Shown here: positions 10,146 through 22,381 of the stretch, one piece after another | Numbering within the stretch: the first letter of the stretch is position 1 | Layout of the letters: the number at the start of each line of letters is the position of its first letter | Origin: Penicillus capitatus | Taxonomy: Eukaryota; Chlorophyta | DNA: 64,000 nt | NCBI GenBank assembly: GCA_965649825.1 | Contig: OZ287697.1 | Span: 1,240,001 to 1,304,000, forward strand | Direction of reading: 5' to 3' | The notes under the pieces: generated by a model | What the model was told of the DNA's origin: nothing | Databases searched by the model: none | Seen by the model: the letters and a program-made list of their open reading frames with translations, nothing else | Position numbers and translations under genes: made by a program

Positions 10146-10925
10146 GTTCGTCGTCTTCTGTATCGGTCACATTTCTGTAAGCAAGACGTCGATCGACACC
10201 CTCAGCTGCATCGAAAAGCGCGATTTCATCACCGACGATGGCGATCGCGCAACAGACTGCTGGGCACTGGACGCTAGTATCAAATGCCATTAAAGATCAC
10301 ATGCCGTTTTGGCAGTTCTGGGACAGGCATTTCTTCTTCTCTCCGTCTCCGGTGTTCCTTCTGTCGCCGGATGCCTCATCGTCGAGAACATCGCAGACGA
10401 GTACAAAGAGGGATGGTGGATCTGCGACGTTTCTTGATGCTCTCTACCGTTCCTTCTCAGAGAGACTCGTTCTCTGGAAGTCCGTGATCGTGTCAAGAAA
10501 ATCTCTTCTGGTCGCCATCTTTGTTTTCTGCTATTCCTTAGGCACGTATTCGCAGCAAGTGATGTCTGTCGTGTTGGTTCTCATATTTGCTTTCTATGAG
10601 CAGATGGCCTGCCGGTCCTCATCGTCTGAACTTGACATCCTCGATGAAATGGAAAGCGCCTAGATTCTCATTTTTCCGCTCGCTTCTGTCTCGAGTGTCT
10701 TCTTCAGTGATGGACGGGTCACATCAGACGGGCATTACGTGCTTCATGACCCACAGTGTTGTGCTTTGCGACCTTGCACTTCCGATTTGCTTTCTCTCCT
10801 TTCTCTCCATTTTTGTTGCGAGTGCCTCAAGATTGTCTTGATCAGAGAGGGCGTGGCTGTTGATGAACATGCTGGACCGTATCACACCATTAAGGTCTGT
10901 ATGCTCACTTGTATCATTGCCGGTG
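10146..10925 (+). pseudogene. Relic of array-gene exon 7, 3' half (split by LINE)
   Basis: This continues the relic interrupted at 7838. Recognisable pieces in order are DFITDDGDRATDCWALDASI, corresponding to YWTVDTSVECYE of intact copies; DEYKEGWW; and then a still-open 141-codon stretch with ALYRSFSERLVLWKSVIVSR and EQMACRSSSSELDILDEMES, equivalent to the RSYSQKYIFWESVIMSRK and MKCRPYREEFDCLNDVES segments. Later traces (SSVFFSDGRV, VLIREGVAVDEHAG) match the C-terminus. Several frameshifts and stops are present. Confidence 0.82.
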
Positions 10926-12144
10926 TCAGAGGAGCTCTTTCGCTGTTCTCGGTCTGTGGCAAGGAATGACCGGCACAGATTCTCAGATACCTTGGAGGAA
11001 CTTATTAAACTGTTAGGCCATTAGATGGATGTCAAACCATCTCGGTAGTATCTGTTTCTATTTTTTACAATCTTTCATTTGCTACAGCCATCTTTCTGAC
11101 GTAATGACAGTTGACTGTAAGGATTCTTGCATTTAGACAAATGTAGAAACGTGTGACCGTAATGCTGAATGAAATGCTTGCCTAGAAACGGTCATTTCAT
11201 ACACAGAGCCTGGTATGCAGTGTGCCTCGTTCACGAGCATGGCCTGTTGCCATGAAGTAGTTGAAACACTTGATCTGAAGACACACAGAATCGCCGAAAG
11301 GTCTGTGTCTACTTTCTGAATGTCTTGGCTGTACGCCACGATCTGAAGTGTAGAGATTCTGCCATGTGCCGTGTCTTACTCAAATCAGATCTATCACTGA
11401 AATCCTCGCAAGAGAGTACTGCACCCAGAATAAACGTCATTGTGATCTGATCGACTTATGCATGGTGTTTGGTCGAGTCTAAAAAGTGAGTTTCGCGTCC
11501 TTCAAAGCATGGACGCGGTCGAGCGCGTTTAGGACATAGATCAAGGCCATGCAGGATCACACCTTCTAAGAAAGAGTACCGTCTCTGTGCTGTACTGCAC
11601 AGGAAGGTCTCCAATACCGAACTCCGTAACTGTCAGACCAAATGACAGATAGTCCAGTGGCAGGAGCACCTGACATTCTTCTCGTAATGCGAGTAAGCTG
11701 CAGAGGAAAGGGCACGCATCCACGAGCGATACTACTGTGTATCCGGTCAAAAGCGGCAGAACGCGCATAGCTATACGAAAGGCACGTCCACAGATATACC
11801 TCTGCTCAATGCGTTGGTTCTCAGTCGACCTTTGTTATCTTCAAACAACATAACGGCATCAGGGGAGGGAACTCCGAACAGTAAGGGTCTCACGTGTTCC
11901 CACACTTGAAGGCGGACTCCCGTTGATCGCCTTTCTGTCAACAATCTGCTTCCGTTCTCTGCATAAAGACGGTGGACGTGAGTGCTGCGAGGCTAGAGCG
12001 AGTAAACGCGTACCTTCGGTGCTGACACTCCAGATGCACAGTCTCAGGCCAGATTCGCCGACGTCACGTAAGCGATAAGACAAAGTAGCAAAGCACGGTT
12101 CTATAACAGCGATAGCAGCGGTTGCTTTGACACTGTCATCAGGA
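10926..12144. other. Spacer upstream of copy 2, no gene recognised
   Basis: About 1.2 kb with only short broken frames. It is a diverged relative of the spacer at 27878-29429: both share ...GCCGGTGTCAGA...TCGCTGTTCTC..., GGCCATTAGATG and TTTCTATTTTT...TTTCATTTGC blocks. This indicates that gene plus spacer duplicated as a unit in older rounds. Confidence 0.6.
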
Positions 12145-12501
12145 CATGCGACTGTGGACGGCGCGGTCTTTCCCGAGTCAAATCATGATCTGTGGTTGTT
12201 CGCTGCATGTCAACAAGTGTGGCTCTGCTCGACCTGAAAAGACGTTCAGGGGTCAGCTCGACGAACAGACGCTGGAAGAGGCACGCTGCGTTAGTTCTCT
12301 GCCCCGTCGGGAGAACAAGGGACGCACGCGTGCATCATGCACACCGACGCGTGGTCGCTGAGTCAGTTGCGTAGCTGCTGCATCAGGAATATTCCTTGCC
12401 TCATCTTCAGGCGATTTTCATGCAACAGGCCTCGTCCCGACTATAAAAGCCACATGGTCTGCAGGCGTCTGCGAGATCCGTCTCTCAGTTCTTCGTCGAA
12501 A
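12145..12501 (+). promoter_or_regulatory. Conserved promoter block of array copy 2
   Basis: About 350 bp shared upstream of copies 2-6 and, more weakly, copy 7. It contains the palindrome GTGCATCATGCAC at 12330-12342, a TGAGTCA (AP-1/GCN4-like) at 12359-12365 and a TATA box TATAAAA at 12442-12448, 54 bp before the first ATG of the signal peptide at 12502. Conservation against diverged spacers further out marks it as the likely core promoter. Binding proteins are unknown. Confidence 0.65.
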
Positions 12502-15500
12502 ATGCGACGCCGTTTCCTTGGTTTGCTGCTGACGCTCGTCGCCTTTGGCGCAAGTGCGACCGCGTTCGTCTGCCGGAGGTCTCACCTCCGCCGAGCTTTG
12601 GCCGCAGAAACGGCAGAAGATGCCTCGACCACTTATGTTTCCACAAAGATTCTTAGCTCAGAACCGTCCGCAGTCTCAGAAAGAAAGGCATCTGCACCGC
12701 CTAGTGCAAAAGAGTCTGCCTCGTTCCCGACGAAGCACTCGCACAGTACAGCTCCGCCCCTCGCGTCCGAGACGCGCGAGACGGCAGAGAAAGAACGCCC
12801 ATCTGTGGCTGGAAGAGGTCGGAGTGAGAGCCGTTCTCTGCGCCAGGACGATGGCCGCGACGATAATCTTAAAAGTAAGGAAGGCCCTTTGCTGTCTTCG
12901 AGAACACCTGCTTGACGCCAGCGCTCTTGGCCTTTGCAGGCGTTCCTTGTTTGCTTAGTGAACGAACCATCGAAGAGCACCTGAACGAAACGACGAGAAC
13001 GTGGCGTATCAACCGTTCGATTCTTAACGACGTCGAAGATCCTATCCAAGTCATTGTCAACTGTACGAAGCCAGGCGACGTCCTCTCCTTCAGTCCGAAG
13101 CGCAGAATCCGGCCGTCTCCGCCCATCGTCATACCATGGCCATTGACGTTGACTGCCCCAGTGAGCAGTTCCGAACTCGAGGAAGGCGTGTTCCCTCGTT
13201 CCGAAGCAAAGGCAGTCTTCACCTGTCCGAACAGAAGCGATGGCGTCTTCTTGGTTAAGTAAGCTTCGAATTCCCCATCCGCTGTTGTCTGACGTCGATC
13301 TCGTTTTCAGGTCGACGGGTGTTCTTTTCGCCAATCTGATCTTTGAGGGCTGCACTATCAGTGCAGCGAACGGCGATGAAGACGCCATCGTCAGAGTCGA
13401 CGTCGACGACTGTGCATCGACTCGTGCAGACGATCAGCTGCGTCTTCACCACGTCGATTTCCGATACAACAGCCTCGCCGAGAACAACGCCATCCGAGTG
13501 CACTCACCATCGTGCTTAAAGCTGGAACTCGTCGACCTTGGTTTCGAGAACAACAACTGCAGCGGTCCATGCATCGTCTTCCCGTCCAATCAAAGCAGTC
13601 GGCTGCGCGACATCAGAGTCCTGAACATCACGTCGTCGGGCGAAGCTGTCGACACCTCGGCCGTGTTTTGGGGTCCTCCTGGTTCGAAGATTAACGTCAC
13701 TCGGCTGACAGCGGCCAACAACGCAATCCAGATCTTCAGCATCGAAGACGGCACGCTGGTGCTAAACGACTCGAAGCTGACGAACAACAGCGCGACAGTT
13801 GGAAGTCCAGTCTATTTGGCAAAGTCCAATGGAACATTTGAAAACGTCAGCTTCGCTGGAAACGGTGCCTCTCACAGCGCTGGATCTCTCATGTTGGACG
13901 ACTCGGCGATCCGCATAGATAACTGCACCTTCGAGGATGGCAATTCCGCCGAATTCGGCGGGTTCATTGACGCCGAAGAAAATTCTAATGTGACCATCAG
14001 GGACTCGACTCTCAGTCGTGGGAAAGCGAAGGACGGAGGATGTCTTCGAGTACATCTCTCAAATCTCACTCTTCATAACGTGACGCTGCGAGAGTGTCAT
14101 TCCGTGGTCGACGGAGCGGCGATTCGTCTGTCCAATGCGACCGCCAACATCACCACCGCGAGGCTGGATTCGAACAGTGCGGGTGACGATGGCGGATGCA
14201 TGTATGCAGAGTTCTCCAATGTTACCGGAGACGACTGGACCGTGAAGAACAACTCGGCTGGCGATCACGCAGGCGGACTCCGGGTGCGACTCGAGACGAA
14301 TCTCAGTCTCGCCAACTCCGTTTTCCTCGACAACGAGGCAGACAGAGGGGGAGCCGTGTCTCAGGAGCTGGCTTCCGTCGTCAACTTCACAGATGTCTCA
14401 TTCTCTGGCAACGTTGCTGCGACCGAGGGCGGTGCGTTCTACATCACCAATTCGACGACGATCCTCAGCAACTGCACTTTCAATGACAGCAAGGCCGATG
14501 ATGGCGGTATCCTGTTCGCAAGGAAGATGACCACAGTGAACATTTCCTCGTCGATCATGAGGAATGGCACTGCGAGACGCGGAGGATGCCTGCTCGCTCT
14601 CGACGGGTCGGTCAGAGTTTCGAATTCGACGATGGAGAACTGCACGTCCAAGGAAGACGGCGGGGCCATGCACCTGCGAAACATCGGAGCACACATCTCG
14701 AATTCCAGTTTTCTGTCGAATAGCGCAGAGGATAGTGGCGGAGCCGTCTTCGCCGATGAGAAGACCATTCTCGAAGGTCGGGAATGGTGCGTGAAAAACA
14801 ACAGCGCCGGGGGCGACGGAGGTGGCGTTCTGTTGAAGCAGTCCACGATCCAAGTGAAGGACTCTCTCTTCCGAAACAACTCTGCTCTCCACGGCGGCGC
14901 TGTGCATCAGAGCTCTTCCTCAAATGGAACGTTCTTAAACGCGACGATGGTAAACAACACGTGCTCAAGGAATGGAGGGGCCTTCTTCACCGTCGATTCG
15001 TCAAGGCTGAATATCTCTAACTCTACGTTTCGTGGTGGAAGCGCAGAAGACGACGGCGGGTTCGTTGCAGCCATCTCGAACAGCTCTGTCGATCTGGAGC
15101 ATGCCAACATGAAGAATGGACACGCAACGAATGGAGGAGCCGTCTTCGCAGTCGACAGTCTCTTCAAAGGAGATCATCTCAACGTCACCGAGTGTTCCGC
15201 CAGTTCAACGGGCGGAGGATTCTCCTTCGAATCCGTAAACGCGGCAATGCTCACAGTTCAGCTTGATCACTCCATCGTGCAGAACAACACAGCTCGTCTA
15301 GGAGGTGAGGATCCGCAGCCGCTCTCTCATGCGGCCGATGTGTTATTCAGGTGGTCTGTATGTGACAAACAGCAGTGGACACCTCAACTGCTCGGAGGGC
15401 AACTCCGACTGCTTCCTCGTCACTATGCTGAACACGACTTTCGTGGACAACAGCGCTGCTTATGCAGGAGGAGCGGTGTTCATGGGCTGCACCCAGAATG

Positions 15501-18011
15501 TGCACATCGATTGCCCTTCGAAGAATGAGGAGAAGACTGGTGGTGTCCACACAGAAAAGCGAAAGCGTTCTGTAGGTAGCCTCAATTCAACAGACGATGT
15601 CTGTGGGACATGGAAGAAGAACAACGCAAAACAGTATGGTGATGATGTTGCTTCGTTCGCATCACAAGTCAACGTGACCGTCAACGAAAGGGGCATCACA
15701 GGTTCAGAGGAGGATGGCTCGTATATATACAGAAGCGGATCGCCCCTCTCCATCAGTCTGGAAGTCCGAGATGGTTTTGATCAAGGTCCTGCGGTGGGAA
15801 GAAATGGCCGCGTGGTTTCCAGCACCATCTCATCTCCAAACAGCCTCTTCTCGGGATATCAGACAATCCTTTTGGGCTCTCCTTCTACGGAACTCAACGT
15901 GACTGGATTTGCGAAGCCTGGAAACTATACCGTTCTCATCAATTTCGATGAAGACATTCTAAAAGAGGAAGAGATCAATGTCACTGTGCAGAACTGCACG
16001 ATTGGCGAAGCCTCTTTAAGAAATGGCACACTTTGCGAGCCCTGCAACGCCGCCACTTACAACGTTGACGTGGATGATGAAGAGTCCGAGTGTCGGCCAT
16101 GCCCCGACAACGGGAACTGTACAACGAAAGTGATCGTTCCGAAACAAGGGTACTGGCACAGTTCGCCGTGCTCTCCGCACATCCAGAGATGTCTGACGAC
16201 CCATGCATGTGATTGTAAAAACAGAACCGCCACTCTCCAGGAGAAATCAGAGAACATGGACAACTGCAACATCAGCAACAAGGAAATCGAAGAATACCAA
16301 CAGGAACAGTGTGAAAAGGCAAGTTTGAAATCCTAATTTGCTCAGATGTTGATGATCTCTGTTGTGCATGCAGGGTTACACTGGTCCACTCTGTGGATCT
16401 TGTAACAGTTCACATGGCAAATCTCACTCTCATCTCTGCGAAGAATGTCGATCGGACGGTGCTGACGTCGTCTTAGTCATGCTGTCATTTCTTGTTCTGA
16501 TGGGGTTGTCCGGCATCACCATCAGAAGCAACCTCATCTCTGTCTTTTCATCGAAGCAACAAACACAAGGTTCTCAGTCTTCTGCTGCCTCCACCAGCAC
16601 CCACACGTTGCCGTCCGAGAGGAGAATCGAACTGGCAGTTATGGAAGAGGTCAGAGAAGAAGGATCGACTTCTTCGCACAATCAAGAAGCTGAGCCTTGT
16701 CAATCTTCTGAGGACGCAGAGCTCGGCAAATGGAAGGCCGTCGAGCTCTTTAAGGTCTTGAACCTCTCTATTTCCTATTTTGTCTATGCATCCTAACTGT
16801 TCTTCAGATAACAGTGAACTTTCTGCAGGTCACAGCCATAGCTGTGGCAATCGATGCTCAGTGGACATTCGCCTTAATCGCACTCTTCCAGACTGCAGGT
16901 GACTGGAAGACAACTCTGTCGGACAGTCTCATGACACGTGATGTGTTCTGCAGAGTTCGTCAGCGCCATCACATCAGAAGCTGTAAATCGATCTGTCGAC
17001 TGCCTTATCCCAGCAGAAGCTTCTCTGCATCGTTCAATCGACGGTACACTTGTGGATGTATTGCAGCCGTTTGCGTGCACCCTTGTCTTTGCTGTTTTCT
17101 GGCTAGTGATCAAGATCAGAAGCAACAAGCCTTTGATGTACATGTTGAAGCAGTGTGTTCTTAGTGCACTCGTTGTCTGTTATATCAGCTACATCTCCAT
17201 CACCAAGACACTCGTCAACATCCTCAACTGCGTTGAGGTCTATGATTCAAATGACACAACAACAGATTACACAACAAAAGTTTACTGGACAGTGGACACC
17301 AGCGTTGAGTGCTACGAAGGATCCCATGCTGCCTTGGCTTTTTTGCTGGCATGGCCATTCCTCTTCATCTTCACCCTTGGATTTCCCCTGGCGATCGCAT
17401 ACCTCATCGGTAAGAATGTGACAGAGGATTACAAGGACGGATGGATCTATGCCGTCGCCGGTTTCGTATACCGATCCTACAGCCAGAAGTACATCTTCTG
17501 GGAGTCTGTGATCATGTCCAGGAAGGCCCTTCTCGCAGTCGTGGTTGTCTTCTCGTACGATCTGGGTCCCAACATCCAGGCAGTCTTGGCATCCTTCGTC
17601 TTCGTCGTGGCACTTTTCTTCCAGATGAAATGTCGTCCTTACCGCGAAGAATTTGATTGTCTTAATGACGTGGAGAGCCTTTCTATTATGCTTTCCTTAC
17701 TCACCTTTGTCAGTAGCATCTTCTTCAGTGACGATCGTGTATCATATGGGGTTCGTGTGTTGATGAGCGTTTTCCTGTTCTGTACAAACGTCTTCTTCTT
17801 TCTCTATCTGTTGGCCCTTTTAGTGACATTTGCGGCTGAGTACCTGGGAAGTGTATTGGTCAGAGAAGGAGTGCACTCATCTTCAACAAAAGGCACATTT
17901 CGCATTCTCCGTGCCTATCTTGTCGATTACCTCTTCGCTCGTGCGATAGCTGCCATGATCCGATGGGTCAACAAAGGAAGATCTCGTCGATACGGCCGTT
18001 CTGCAGTTTAA
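12502..18011 (+). CDS. Array gene copy 2: Pmp-like beta-helix / Cys-rich / multi-TM surface protein, intact (1727 aa)
   Basis: Seven exons: 12502-12874, 12940-13258, 13311-15304, 15351-16318, 16374-16754, 16808-16898, 16954-18011. Every junction keeps frame. The intron 16319-16373 is GC-AG (AAG|GCAAGT) and the others GT-AG. Start: MRRRFLGLLLTLVAFGASATA, a signal peptide just after the TATA box. Residues ~25-124 are a basic Ser/Ala/Arg linker; ~125-230 a cap with VNCTKPGDV; ~231-940 about 20 Asn-rich Pmp-like repeats (GGAFYITNSTT, GGAMHLRN, GGAVHQSS) with many N-glycosylation sequons; KRKR at 965-968 resembles a furin site; ~1000-1110 is beta-sandwich-like; ~1110-1240 Cys-rich (GCC2/GCC3-like); ~1255-1690 about eight membrane segments with MKCRPYREEFDCLNDVES. 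Predicted secretory-pathway and surface location. Function is unknown; receptor, adhesin or TRP-like channel is speculation. Confidence 0.88.
15557..15568 (+). other. Furin-like KRKR site codons, copy 2
   Basis: Codes for K-R-K-R followed by SVGS, in the cassette that links the beta-helix to the sandwich domain. Equivalent sites are at 32838-32849 (copy 4) and 55986-55997 (copy 6). Copies 3 and 5 carry the alternative cassette without it. Confidence 0.55.
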
Positions 18012-21000
18012 AGTTGCTTTGTCGTTTTCAGATCTCTTTCTGTGTATTGGGAATAGGAAGGCGATTAAAACCGTCTCACCTTTCAGTGTTTGAATGATTC
18101 TTGGCATCGTCACAGGACATCAACTGTGAATGGAAAGTGTTTAAGCAAAAGTGTCTCTTTGGTGTGTGATTCAGCTGTCGTCCGTCTCGATGAACGGCAA
18201 TCGGCGTTTCGTGGATGTATAGGGACAACAGCAATGATTACCTGACTCATACGAGTGACATCTCGAGATTCTGATTCTAGAGAAACTGAGGAGCAGCATG
18301 TTCCTAACGCTTCATTGCTTCTCTGGTTTCGCCGTGGTCGAAAGCGAAACTCGTGTCTGTCTGTCGAGTCAGACATATGCAGCATTACAGAAGACTGCAT
18401 TTCACATGAAGAAGATTTTAGAGTCACATATGAGACACATGTTCGTGACTGAACGCGAGGACGATGAAAAGAGGTTTGTATCGTTGGAGATCTCGTTCCA
18501 AAGGCAACGACTTGAGAATCACACGAACGCATGCAACAATCACAGATGTCCCGCACATGATATCAATCGTGTCAGCTCACGTATATCGGCACAAAAGACC
18601 GTGAGACATCAGCAAGAAAGGGAAAAACAAAGCGATGATGCGCCCATCGTCGCACAAGACCCCAGTCCCTGACAGAATGCGAGATCGTTTCGCATGGAGG
18701 ACTCGTCGTCTTCCACAACATCTTCCTCGTTTCCCTTAAGCAACTCACAGGAGTTGCTACTGTGTTATCTGTCAGCCAGGTTACGCTACAGAATGACAGC
18801 TAGTTCCAGAGGGGCAGCAATAGAGCCTCACACCATATATGTGCGCCAGAATTGACGCGGGAGAATGGATCCGCGACGATGATGTTTCTGACAGGCGCAC
18901 GCACCATGATGCCTCGACCCAACGATGACAGAGAAATCTAGACACATGACCGTGGAATGAGGCATGATGTCTGGAAGTGCTCGCTTTCGGAGTCGACTTC
19001 TTTCCCAGAATCGACAGGGACGATGTGCTCACAACGCGCACCCTCTGAAAAGACAGTCAACATCAAGACATCCGCAGCGGAGAGCAAAGGCACAACAATT
19101 CGGGATGGATGGCAGAAGTCTTCATTCACACTGTGCATTCAGACCTGCAATCAAGCTGCCAATCTGAGCCGAAAGAAGAATCGACAAAGCAACGGGTCAC
19201 CTCGCAGAGGCAGAGGCAGAGGCAGAAGGATTGCTTCGAACAGGGTGTATTTGATCGGTGCTGGCTTCTCCGCGCTGTCGGGTGAATTGCGGACGGCGAG
19301 ACAAGTCGGTGATTGATTGGCGATCGCGTGTTGGTAGGCCTTTGGCTTTGTGTCCGATTACTCGCTCCATCTGCCGATTGGATGGAAATGGATCTTTGCG
19401 TTTGGCGGTGTTTTGCATACATACGCACAGCGCGCTTGACGGAAAGGACAGCTCGGCCTTCCACTGAACCGCAGTGCCAGCGACAACGAGATACTCCCAG
19501 ACTGTTGTTGTTTACCAGCAGAAGGCAAGAGACGCTGCTGTGTCTTCAACGCGACAACGCGGCCTAGGGATTCTGCAGACCGCGTCCTGAAACGGAAGGA
19601 TGAGAGGACAGCGATCGAGACATAACTGGATAAGGATGTGACGCTCTTTGTCGAAGAGGGCGAAATCCTGGGTACAAGATCCAGAGCGACCGATGACGGT
19701 TTCGCCGTAGTGCGACGTTGAAGTCGAAGGTTCAAGCACTGCCGCGAGCTCGAGAGAATCTGTGTTCGGGTAGCTGGTCGTATATTCACCTGTGAATTCA
19801 GTACGGCAAATCTTGAGACGCATAGTGGTTGCATACGGTTGTCGATTTGTCGTCGCAGCACCAATGCTCCTGTTCGGCTGTGACGAGCGCTGTTTCTCGC
19901 TGTTGTCTCTTGACAACGCCTAGACAGTTTTCATTGTAACGGATTCAGCAAAAGGAAGTGGATGGCGGCGATCTCGTGGTCGTGACAATAATCGTACGAT
20001 GAGGAAATGTCAGTCACATCGCTCACTCACTGTTGGACTGTGGCAGATGAGGGCAGCAGAAACAGAAGCGGTAAGCTGCGTTTGGATTGAACTAGAGAAT
20101 GGCAGAGATGTGCGACCGCTGGTTTAGAGCTGTCACATCCAGACGTTCCTTCGCTGCCTGCTAAGAGAGACACTATCCTTCCTACCTGACGTATTCAGCA
20201 TCCACTAGGGGGACGATCTTTTTTCTGTGGACGGGACAAACTTGTTAAGCATTTCTTCAAACAACTGTACGACGACAGAAGAGTGGAAATGCGAGAAACC
20301 GGTAACCATTTTGCTGTAGCGTACGCAGATAGAGTCTCATCGCTGCACATCAAGGAGAAAGGAGCCCTCCGCCGTCAAGAAGACTGGCAGTCGACTGCTG
20401 TACGAGCAGCAGAATATGGTTTTTGATCTTAAGAGAACAATAACCTCCATGGCATTTACGTCTATTAGCTCTTGCAGAAATCCAGTTCTAAGGCAGTGGC
20501 TGCCAGATCAAGAGATACAGGTTGAAAAGAAGAAGGCTCTGTTTACGCTAAAGGCACAAGGTCGTTCGTCGCCTGGCGGCGCGCTTCTAAGTAAACAAGC
20601 TGCTCTGCATTGACAAGACAGCTACGTTTTGTCGATCCGCGAAGAACGGATCTCCCTCGCATGCAGTAGCGGGCCGTTTTCGAAACAAGGTCGCTTCTCC
20701 CTCGATTGTTGAGCCAGCGATGCTGTATGTGATCCTTTACCTTTCGGCACAGGCGGTGCGCTTGGTCGATGTTGTTCCTCTTCACTAGAACTGAGCTTTC
20801 TGTCGCGAATCCCTCCTTGTCCTGCCATCGTTGGCGCAGCGAGCTGCTAAGACAGAGAGCGTTGAAGCACTTGGCTGTGCAGCCGCGAACGACCAGCCTC
20901 TGAACGCGATGTCTTCAGAGCTATGAAGCATGCGTATCTGCTAGCGCACACGCAAGGAAGAGTCGCGCGTCTCCATGGTCTGCATCTTCGACGTAGATAC

Positions 21001-22021
21001 CATGAGCCGAGACGGCATCCAGAAGAGAGACACGGAAGAACATGGCTCCACTTTCTGGTCAAGAAAGCTCTATCCCTTCTCATCTGCCAAACGGAGGCTA
21101 ATGCATCGCATTGAATGCTCGAACGGCTGCGACAGCAGATTCGTCGGCGAAAGATCGATGTCGAACACGTTGCAAGTCGCCGCCGAGTGGCAGCCGAACT
21201 GCACGGACGGCTTCGACTACGCAGGGATGAAACTGCAGCCTCTCGCTGCTGCAAGGCCCGCGCGACGAGCAGCTTTCGTCTTTACTGCTCACACACCAGA
21301 GTTCGATCTCATGATGTGACTGAGCCTTCGGCGGCAAACTCGCAGCAGCCGTACACCCGTAGACTTTACGCGTCCAAACAGCACGGTGGCGTCTTTGACG
21401 TCGACCACCGAAGACAGAGCTGTCGAAGCATTTGGAGAAAGAGGTCGTATGCAAAGGCCAACGCCAATGCGTCCACTGTGAAACCTTCTAAACCGAGTCG
21501 CCTGGTTACATTTAAATCTGCATCCTTTAGGACGTCGGTGCACGAAGACACGGCGAAATCTGACGGCACTAGCGGAAAGCGACCGACTCTGCAGTCCGAA
21601 GCGGATGTCTTCGCGAAAACTTCGTCCCAGTGGTCTCTCCGATGCGCGTCAACAGACGACGCCGAACTGTGCGTTCAGCTAGACAGTCCAGAAAGCTCTA
21701 GCTACCTTTTCTGCCGCAGAACCGAGCTGCGAGAGGTCGAATCGCTGCGCTTCCGGAACGGTAGAGAGACCTCGACGCTTACAGATATCTCTGTCCGGTG
21801 CAGGACAGATTCCACGATTGACAGGACAGGCGCATCGTGGCATATACTGCGTTACTGTTGCGAAATTGAAATGCGAAGTGAGCTCAAAACCAATCAGCCC
21901 ATCGTTGGACACACTTTCGAAAACCATGCCTCGCATTCCTCCTGCCACCGGCTCTGCTGCTGGCAACTGTCTCATGTCGTCAGTCAGGTCTAAAACACGT
22001 CAGCGTAGAAGACGCCAAGAG
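18012..22021. other. 4-kb spacer between copies 2 and 3, no gene recognised
   Basis: The longest frame is 292 codons at 21115-21993 (+), Arg/Ser-rich without a recognisable domain. In the duplicate spacer the same frame is stopped by a TGA at 52267-52269 and then shifted, so it is probably not a gene. The first ~300 bp are the gene 3' flank. The stretch also holds a short GAGGCA tandem repeat (19207-19226). I see no tRNA or rRNA. Confidence 0.6.
19207..19226 (+). repeat. GAGGCA minisatellite, about three units
   Basis: Three GAGGCA units with a partial fourth. The duplicate spacer near 49760-49785 has a contracted form (GCAGAGACAGAGCAGAAGG), so the array changed length after the segmental duplication. 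Confidence 0.6.
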
Positions 22022-22381
22022 ACATGCGACTGTGGTAAACAGCGCGGTCTTTCCCAAGTCAAATCATGATCTGTGGTTGTTCGCTGCATGTCAACAAGTG
22101 TGGCTCTGCTCGACCTGAAAAGACGTTCAGGGGTCAGCTCGACGAACAGACGCTGGAAGAGGCACGTTGAGTTGGTTCTCTGCCCCGTCGGGAGAACAAG
22201 GGACGCACGCGTGCATCATGCACACCGACGCGTGGTCGCTGAGTCAGTTGCGTGGCTGCTGCATCAGGAATATTCCTTACCTCATCTTCAGGCGATTTCA
22301 TGCAACAGGCCTCGTCCCGACTATAAAAGCCAGATGGTCTGCAGGCGTCTGCTGGATCCGTCTCTCAGTTCTTCGTCGAAA
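22022..22381 (+). promoter_or_regulatory. Conserved promoter block of array copy 3
   Basis: Same block as upstream of copy 2: palindrome GTGCATCATGCAC at 22211-22223, TGAGTCA at 22240-22246, TATAAAA at 22322-22328, ATG at 22382. The DNA left of the block is unrelated to that left of copy 2, which makes the conserved promoter boundary visible. Confidence 0.65.

Noticed and set aside
12633-13388. Long open frames on the - strand opposite the beta-helix genes (for example 251 codons here, 232 codons at 55605-54907)
   Set aside because: They recur antisense to the same exons in every copy, cross the introns and have no domains. They are shadows of the repeat-rich coding strand.
13750-15250. Repeats resembling a CRISPR or satellite array
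   Set aside because: The repetition is at protein level (beta-helix turns) with variable DNA and no constant direct repeat with spacers.
13311-15304. Bacterial (chlamydial) origin or contamination because of the Pmp-like repeats
   Set aside because: The genes have spliced introns with conserved phases, TATA promoters, and eukaryotic retrotransposons within and beside the array.
21115-21993. 292-codon Arg/Ser-rich open frame in the copy 2-3 spacer as a gene
   Set aside because: The near-identical duplicate is stopped at 52267-52269 and frameshifted, and no motif is recognisable.
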